A stretch of DNA of 64,000 nt from Aplidium turbinatum (lineage: Eukaryota; Chordata; Ascidiacea; Aplousobranchia; Polyclinidae): positions 2,046,001 to 2,110,000 of the forward strand of contig OU964932.1 in assembly GCA_918807975.1 (NCBI GenBank), given 5' to 3'. Positions within the stretch are counted from its first letter, which is position 1. The number at the start of each line of letters is the position of its first letter. The notes beneath the pieces are model-generated. The model was given only the letters and a program-made list of their open reading frames with translations. It ran no database searches and was not told the origin of the DNA. The position numbers and the translations under genes are program-made. Shown here in pieces: positions 54,601 through 63,600 of the stretch.

Positions 54601-57600
54601 ATGTTTTAACACTACAGCTTTGGGAATTTTGAACTGACGCGATGCTGCATAGGTGAGATGACTGGTCCAAATTACACATTGTCATGCACTGTTAAAAATT
54701 ACCAACTATGACTTCCACACTTGGTTACAAGTCTTGTAATTGAGCACAACATCTCCTTATAGGTTAAAGATAATACCAACATCATATCAGACTCAAACGT
54801 CATGCCAATAACGTCTCAGCACTTAGCAACCAACTCCCCAAAATAACATCAGCATACCCAAAACCACAAATTCCAATCTCCCGTCCACGTTTCTAAACCT
54901 AATGAGCTGAGTTTTTCACATCCGGGCTATTATTATTTTTTCTTTCAAGCTGTTCAAAAATACTGACAAAACGATTTTTATTTTTTGAGTTAGGGGACTG
55001 GTCCAAATTACACACTGGTCCACGTTACACCACTTTCCCCTACAAATTGATTGATGGTGTTGGAGAAGAACGCTGCGAGTTCCTTGGACAGTTAAAATAA
55101 CATATTTTGGACCAAATTAAATCGGATATATCCTTAGAAGCTAGAATAGTCAAACAGAAACTTTCCTATTTTGGCCACATCATGAAAAGCACATCACTGG
55201 AAAAACACATCATACTTTGTTTGGTCAGCGGAGGAAGACGTCCCAAAACGAGGTGGCTTGACACAGTGACGATTGACATGGATAGGCATGGAAAATCTAA
55301 AGGAGGTTGTGAGAAATCGAGAGCTGTGAAGGGAGAATATCAATAAAGTTATCGAACTTCAAAATCGACCGAACAAATTATGAAGATGAATGATTATAAC
55401 CGATAGACTGGTGAAGGCTCGTCAATTGTTTCTATGTAGTATAAATTGAAGCGTCCAAACTATCAAAGGCTCAATGAGTTGAGCAACAAACTAAGGAGTT
55501 TAAAACCCAGCTTGAGGGAATACAGGCGAGTTATTCATCCAATTGTTTATGCACAGGCTGAGTTTGGCTGGGACGATCCTAGCGAGATATCGAGAGGGCT
55601 CGGAGATTACCGCATTCCGAAAACCTTGCTCACGGCCACAGATGGAACGCGCATTCCCGTGTCCGATATTGCAGACAAACGAGGTAAAACGTTTTAGTAA
55701 AAGCTTTCCTGAATAGAAGTTGATTGAAAAGTATTCGCAGATATGGAGTGAAATGGAGTTCATCGCGGGCTTGTTTGTGACATCACATTGCCAATTGCAG
55801 GTATCATCCGCTCTCCCGGATGCACATACAAGGACACGTGGCAGGCTTACGATTGTCATGGTAGCGACGCTTTGAACTACGAGATGCTCGTCATTGAAAG
55901 CATGGACGAAGACACGGAGCTGAGACGACTATCGCCTGTTGCACTGCTGGGCAACAGATACATCGACCTCAACAACGGTAGGTTTGCATCGCAGACAGCA
56001 AATGTTTACTTGGATAGTCGTTCATGAAAGCTGAAGGGGAGTTGCACTGCTCAGTGCTCATTTGCTGGTTAAAAACCAGGGCGTGATCTAACCTGAATAT
56101 TTATTGACGGATGGCTGGGCAGTTACCACAAATACTATTCACTACGATCTTTCCCTTTTTAAATTTTCAACTTAAATTTGAACAAATGCAAACTTAAAGT
56201 TAGTGATGACGTTTCACTTGAACAACGCAGGACCGCAAGATCACGGCTGGTGCGCAGGCTACACTTGCCAGAAGCGCATCTCAACTTTTTACACCATTGT
56301 TGCAAGTGGTAACCACTTTGACATTTTCTTTACTGGATACGCTCCCAAGCATCTTCGATTGCATCTTCTCAACGTTGACAATAGCGTCACCATGCGGGTG
56401 GCTATTTGGTAAGCTTCGTAACACGAGAGACACTGTCATAAGCTGTTTCATCAAAATTTGGAAATAGTCATTGGCTTGCTTAAAGAAATGACCACGTTTG
56501 GTTTGCATTGGCACTCTTAGAAGTTGCTTGGAAGAGCGCCTGTTTTCCCACTGTCTGTTACAAACAAACCAAAATCATCTGCGTAAATCTCCATCTGTGT
56601 CTTATTTGTTCCATGGTCATTAAACGGGTTGTTCTTGGTTGGTTGTTTATTTGTTCTTGTTTTACCAGGTACGCCAGACCAGAGAGACTTGACGTCATCC
56701 GCGCTGAATCCGGACTTTACATTCATCCTCAAAATTCGATTTATGACGCAACAAACGATTTCTGGACTCTGCAACCGGCGACTAACTTGAACCAAGGAAT
56801 GTTTAAGCCCCCGATAGATTCTGGTGAGTTCTTCGCGACATTGCGTGGTATGATAAACTTCTGTTTGTTCAGCAGTCAGAAGCTCGCACATTGTGATATA
56901 ACAAACCACTCATCGCGATGTTGATACTTCCTCATCCACTCTACATTGGTCTGATAAAGTTCGCAAATTGTTTAACCCTATCTTGATACGAGCTGTTTTC
57001 GTACGCGGAAAGCACGTCACGGGCTATCTTAGCCCCATGCTAATTAATCGCTAATAACGGGAGCTATGAAAATCACACAGCCGAAATATTTTACAAGATA
57101 ATAGCCATGAGTATTGTGCGTATAGAAATTACATTCTTACCCAACAAATTTATTGAAATAAAGTGTTTGAAATGAAAAGACGTCAGAAAGTCGGTTTTTA
57201 TTCTAGTTTCCCAAAAATAGCTTCAAACTTGAAATTTTTGAATTATAACATAAAGTAATGCTAAACTAAACAAAATATTACTTTTTCTCATAAATTTAAG
57301 GCATTTTTGGGCGTTTTTACATTTCAAAGTAATTTCACTAACATTGATATTGCACTTAAATGAAATTATATCAAATATAGTTATTACTATCTATTATAAA
57401 CCCTTGACAGCCTGTTTCACCTAAAAGGAGGATCATCAGAAGGTCCTTATCAGGCTGTCAAGGGTTTAGATAGTAATAAATATATTTGATTTAATTCGCT
57501 CTGCTTTGCTTTTTGCTTGGCATTGAGCACTTTTTGTAATATTAATAGTTTTCATTGTTTACATTAACTACAGTGATGTACGCGCATACAAAAAATATTG

Positions 57601-60600
57601 ACGCCGTCAGCGTAAACGCAAACGTTCGAAAAACCATACGCCGTATGCGTCAACGTAACTTGTAAAAAAAGTTGGCGGCGTCAGCGCATACACTAGCGTA
57701 AACTAATTTTGTTTGCTAGGTGCCAAACATTCACGCGGTATAAACCACTCGAAACAAACAAATTTTATTTTGAATTTCCACGAAGAAACACAAGCATCTG
57801 AAAGTGTTCATCTGACATTTTGCTGTGTTTTGGTTTCAATATGTCTTTGCCCATTGAAAACATTCCTTCAACTGCAGCGCTGGAAGGTATTGGCGTGTTG
57901 TAGCGAAAAAAATATATTAAAAAGTATACGTTGACGCTATGCGCTAAAAAACCGCAAAAACTTTACGGCGTAGCCTCAAGCGCAAACTATCCAAAAAAAT
58001 GTGGCCGCAAGCGTTAGCGTAAACAAAAAGTCTACGCCGCAAGTCTGCTGCGTAGAATTTAAGGCGTATACGTGCATCTCTGCATATATATATCTAGCAT
58101 TGCACGAAAATGTCTAGCCACCTGAGACGAAATGCTTATTGTGAAAGGCAAGAAGGTAGAAAAATGACCAGCTTAGGTTTAGAAAATTCGCAAAGAACAA
58201 AAACTAAATGTCAAGAAATTTCAAATTTCTAGCATATTTCCTTCTGAGAAATATTTCACTACTAGAGTGGGGCGTCCTCATAAAACCCCGTGTCGCTACA
58301 GATAGGGTTAAACTTCTTGAGAAACAGCATTTGTTGGAATGCTTTGCTTTGGTCATTAGGACTTGTTGCTTTGGGGGCTTTGACTGAATATACATCAGAG
58401 ATTAAAATAGACTTATGAGACAGCGAAATAGTTATGTGCAGAATCTTCACTAAAATTAACATTTAGGATACAAATGTGACATTCAACGAAAAATTATTTT
58501 GTTGTCGAACGAAAAAGCTTGTATGGTTAGTGATGTGGCATGAAGACCTTGCCAAAATAATTTTGCAAGGAAAGGATGAATGCCTAAAACAACATTGTAG
58601 ACATCCAAGATAGGTTTGTAAACGCCATCGATTTATATCGTCTTATGCACTCAACAAATGTTCTTTGCAACAATTAGGTGTGCACGGAGCAAACTACATG
58701 GACATGGGAACGAAACTTCTCTACGTGACCCTACGCGGCCCGGAGCCTATCGACATTGTGACGGTACCTGCCGTCTTTCTTGCATTCGGATTTCCCTCGA
58801 TTTCGGTCGATGATTTCTTTGGAGAAAAACTGGTTTCCAACCTCGCAAAGTAAGTCTTTCCAACATAGGGGCAATCGTTCAATGACCACAGTGCGTGTAC
58901 GATTTTCTGCTGTGCATTGTGAAGAAATAACTTAGCAAACGAAGGTGTGTGCTCCTTGAACTCTAATAAAGGTACCTAATAACTTTGTGTCTTGACCACG
59001 TATGGTTATATTTTGCAAGCACACAGTTCATTATATAAACAAAAAATACTATTAGTAGCCTACTACAAAAAGTGCTCATTGCTAAGCAAAAAGCCTAGCA
59101 GAGCAAATTACATCAAATATACAGTAGTTACTACTCTCTAAAACCTCTACTGCCTGTTTTACCCTAAAAGGGGGATCATTAGAAAATACTTATTCAAATA
59201 GAATCAGTTCATTTTATAGATTTAAACTACCACAAAAACATATCTATTTTTGGAAGGTAGATACTTCAAGCGTCTTCATGGTTTTGTTTGTCCTGTCAGA
59301 TCAAATCTTTGCTAAGATTGATAGCCTACGCAGCAGAAGTAGCCAATTGAAGTACATGCACTAGATGTTCGTTTACACTAAAATGTGCTGTTGCGTTAAT
59401 ATCTTTAATAAACAAGCAAACATAAATGAAGGCAGCCATCCTTCGATTGCATTGTTGATAGTGTGTAACGCGTGTGTTTGAGCAGCCTTCTTGGAGTTCC
59501 TTCATACAAGATACGGATTGTGGAAGTGGTGCGGGAGACTGATTCTAGAAGACGAAAGCGAGACACCAGGTAAAAGCAAACATATGCTAGCCATCTAGTG
59601 ATGAAGATGTGTGGTTGGTGCAAACTATTCAAGCAGCACCGTCTAACAAAGCTTCATGATTAGTTTGACTGCGAAAACGGTGAAAGGCGTTTGCATCGAG
59701 ACGAGTCTGACTCAGAGATGTCATTTAATCTAGCGAATTCACATTTAAGTCACTATGACAACGGTAATTTGACTGTTGTGTCAAAGATACCTGTTAATGC
59801 AACTGACCGCTGTTGTTTTTTTATGATTAGCAGTGACACAGTGACGTACACAATCATGTACAGTGACGAGATCCGCAACGCCACAGCAGTAAACGACACA
59901 GCTTACAACGCTGCACTGCTCAACGATGGGTCAACAGTCGTAAGTGGCCACATGTGATGTCTCATTTTGTTAGGTGTGTCCACTAATGCCCTTTGGAAGG
60001 GAGTGAGCTGTCGCAAGAAATTTTTGCAAGTGAAGCGAAACAACGATTTTGCGAAAATAATTTACTATGGAACCGTCAACTTCATCGCTGCAGAACTTCA
60101 GAACAGTGTGTGTTTCTTCCACTGTCAACCAATGGCTTCACACTTTATATATTTTTTCAATCATTTTGGATGTTTATTTTTATTCCAATCATTTTCTAAA
60201 CATCATCCGGAAAATATCAGCTCTTTTTTGAAGTAATTATTTGTAATTATTATTTGTAATTATATTTGTAATTATTTTGAAGTAATTATTATGAAAAGCT
60301 GAGAGTTTAGATTGTTTTTAACTTGCACTTTTTTAAAACATTCCTGTTACAATCGTAACTCTCTGGCGCACTTGCAGATTGTTGTAGCCCACCAAACCGG
60401 CAGCTTGTCTTCCATGCTTGGCGCAAACGTTACAACGTTGTCTGTGACGCAAGCTTCGGACAACGGGACGACAGGTAAGGATTAGAATATTTTATCTTTC
60501 AGCAGAGCAATTTTGCTTCTTTTGTAGATTAGTTTGCATTACACTATTTACTTTATTGATTTCATGTCGCAAGCCCAGTTTTAATCGCTTAGAATGTTGG

Positions 60601-63600
60601 CTTGTGGTGCTACGTTGGTCGGCCGTATCATTTGCATGGAGCGGCATTTCTTCTTCTGCTTTCAACACTTTTATCAAATTGAAATCTTGGCTTGTAACTT
60701 TCAACAGATCCTACTAACAACACGGATGTCTTTTTCACTATTCCTACGTCTATGGCTATTTCGCCACTTTCTACAACCACAGAAGAATATCTACCCTTTG
60801 CGGAACAACCGGTTGTCACACTGCTTGACGAAGAGGTTTGTACCAGCAACATATGGCCCAAAGTGGTAGCAACATATGGCCCAGAGTGGTAGCAACATAT
60901 GGCTCAGAGTGGTAGCAACATATTGCCTAGAGTGGCAGCAACATATGGCCCAAAGTGGTAGCAACATATGGCCAGAGTGGTAGCAACATATGGCCCAGGG
61001 TGGCAGCAACATATGGCCCAAAGTGGTAGCAACATATGGGCCCAGGGTGGCAGCAACATATGGCCCAGAGTGGTAGCAACATATGGCCAGAGTGGTAGCA
61101 ACATATGGTCAGAGTGGTAGCAACATATTGTCTAGAGTGGTAGCAACATATGGTCCAGAGTGGTAACAACATATGGCCCAGAGTGGTAGCAACATATGGC
61201 CAGAGTGGTAGCAACATATGGCCCAAAGTGGTAGCAACATATGGGCCCAGGGTGGCAGCAACATATGGCCCAGAGTGGTAGCAACATATGGCCAGAGTGG
61301 TAGCAACATATGGCCCAAAATGGTAGCAACATATGGCCCAGGGTGGCAGCAACATATGGCCCAGAGTTGTAGCAATATATTGCCCAGAGCAGTAGAAACA
61401 TATGGCCCAGGGTGGCAGCAACATATGGCCCAGAATGGTAGCAACATATTGCCCAGTGTGGTAGCAACATATGGCCAGAGTGGTAGCAACACATTGCCCA
61501 GAGTGGTAGTAACATATGGCCCAGAGTGGTAGCAACACATTGCCCAGAGTGGTAGCAACATATGGCCCAAAGTGGTAGCAACATATGGGCCAGAAGGCTG
61601 GAAATATATGGCCCAGCCCCAGGGTGGTAGCAACATATGGGCCAGTGTGGTAGCAACATATGGCCCAAAGTGGTAGCAAGATATTCTATACCCCATCATG
61701 TGTTCGAAATTGAATCATAGTGTGATGTTTATTTTATACAGGGCAACACTGTCAACACTCTTGATGAAGTTTTCGAAGTCACCGTTTCCTTGGACAAGTC
61801 AGGTGCCCAAGCAGACGCAGCGGCCCAGTTGACCGGAACAGCGTCACTCATGTTTTCCAACGTAAGTTTTGTCTCGCGGGATCGTGAGCTCGCTTCAAGA
61901 GGGTTAACGACAATCTTTGTTCTAACCAACTTTTGTAGTTTTTTAAATAGTCTTAGTCTCTGAAGTTTTTAAGTTGTTTTGTTCTACAGCCACCATCTTC
62001 AAATGATCTTTTTCATGAATTAATATGGATGCCAGTAGGAACAACAGAATTTGTATTCTTATAACTTTTAAAATTTGAATTGTAATATTTACTTCGCTAA
62101 CATAATATGAGAGTCTCTGTTGTGAAACAGGAGGTTTCACAAACATTGAAGTGTGGTAGTAGTATTAGACTGATGTGACCGATTAACAACCGATTTCATA
62201 GTTTAGAAAGTCCTATTATTATTATTTTCAAGTAAAAAGTGAAACAGAATAAGTTTCAAAAGTTTGTTAGAACATGAAATACTTTGCAGGGTTATGATTA
62301 AAAAAATACTACAACATAGCCTAAAATGACATTTTCTTAGTGATGAAATGCTTTGATTTGAATTGCGATAATCAAGCAGCTCGCCAGTAACGACAATTAG
62401 CTGATCGGTGGTTTGTTTTGCAGGGAGTGGCCCGGTTCAGTGACTTGCTCATCACCCACAGTGGATCCTACAATATCAATTTCCAAGTGAGCGCCATCTT
62501 ATTGCTAGATTAATGACTGAGTTTGAACGGCTCCAAATTGGTTCAATGTTTTGCTTAATGAAGGTGGCTACATTTGTGGGTGGCTACATTTATGGGTGGC
62601 TTTTACATTCATTTGTGAGTGGCTGACTACATTTGTGTGTGGCTACATTTGTGGTTGGTTATATTTTTTGATGGCTGGCTACATTTATGGGTGGTTGGTT
62701 ACATTTGTGAGTGGCTGGCTACATTTGTGGTTGGTTATATTTTTTGGTGGCTGGCTACATTTGTGTGTGGCTACGTTTGTGTTTGGCTACATTTATGGGT
62801 GGTTGGTTACATTTGTGGTTGGTTACATTTGTGAGTGTCCGGCTACATTTGTGGCTGGCTACATTTATGGGTGGTTGGTTACATTTGTGAGTGGCTGGCT
62901 ATATTTGTGTGTGGCTACATTTGTAGTTGGTTATTTTTGTTGGGTACTGGCTACATTTATTGGTGGTTGGTTACATTTGTGAGTGACTGGCTACATTTGT
63001 GGTTGGTTACATTTGTGAAGGGCTGGCTACATTTATGGGTGGTTGGTTACATTTGTGAGTGGCTGGCTACATTTGTGAGTGGCTACATTTGTGGTTGGTT
63101 ATATTTGCTGGGTGCTGGCTACATTGGTGTGTGGCTACATTTGTGGTTGGTTATATTTGCTGGGTGGTTGGCTACATTGGTGTGTGGCCACATTTGCGAG
63201 TTGTTGGTTACATTTCTGAAGGACCGGCTACATTTGTGTGCGACTACATTTGTGGGTGGCTACATTTGTGGGTGGTTGGTTACATTTGTGAGTGTCAGGC
63301 TGCATTTGTGGGTGGCTGGTACCAATTTTTATTTTGAAACGTGCAGTTATAACTTGAGGTGATAAAAAGTCGATTTGAAAGAGATGAAATGGCAACAAAT
63401 AGCATAAAGGAAAACTGATTTGCAAAGCTTCATGTCCCCACTTGATGCAGGTCTGGGTTGTGACCCTCTCACCCATCACCACCAATAAAGCTTCAGATGC
63501 AACAATGCCTTTGAAACCCTCTTGCTTCAGCTCGTGATAGCAATTTTAATGCAGTTAGAGGTGTTGGTTGAATCGTTATTATTTTAACATCAAGGAAGCT

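Noticed and set aside
60791-61699. Minus-strand open frames of 66-250 codons
   Set aside because: They are translations of the 23-bp minisatellite, overlap one another in several frames and have no other support.
62551-63362. Plus-strand open frames of 92-175 codons rich in Trp, Gly, Tyr and Cys
   Set aside because: They are translations of the GGCTACATTTGTG repeat inside an intron between two conserved exons.
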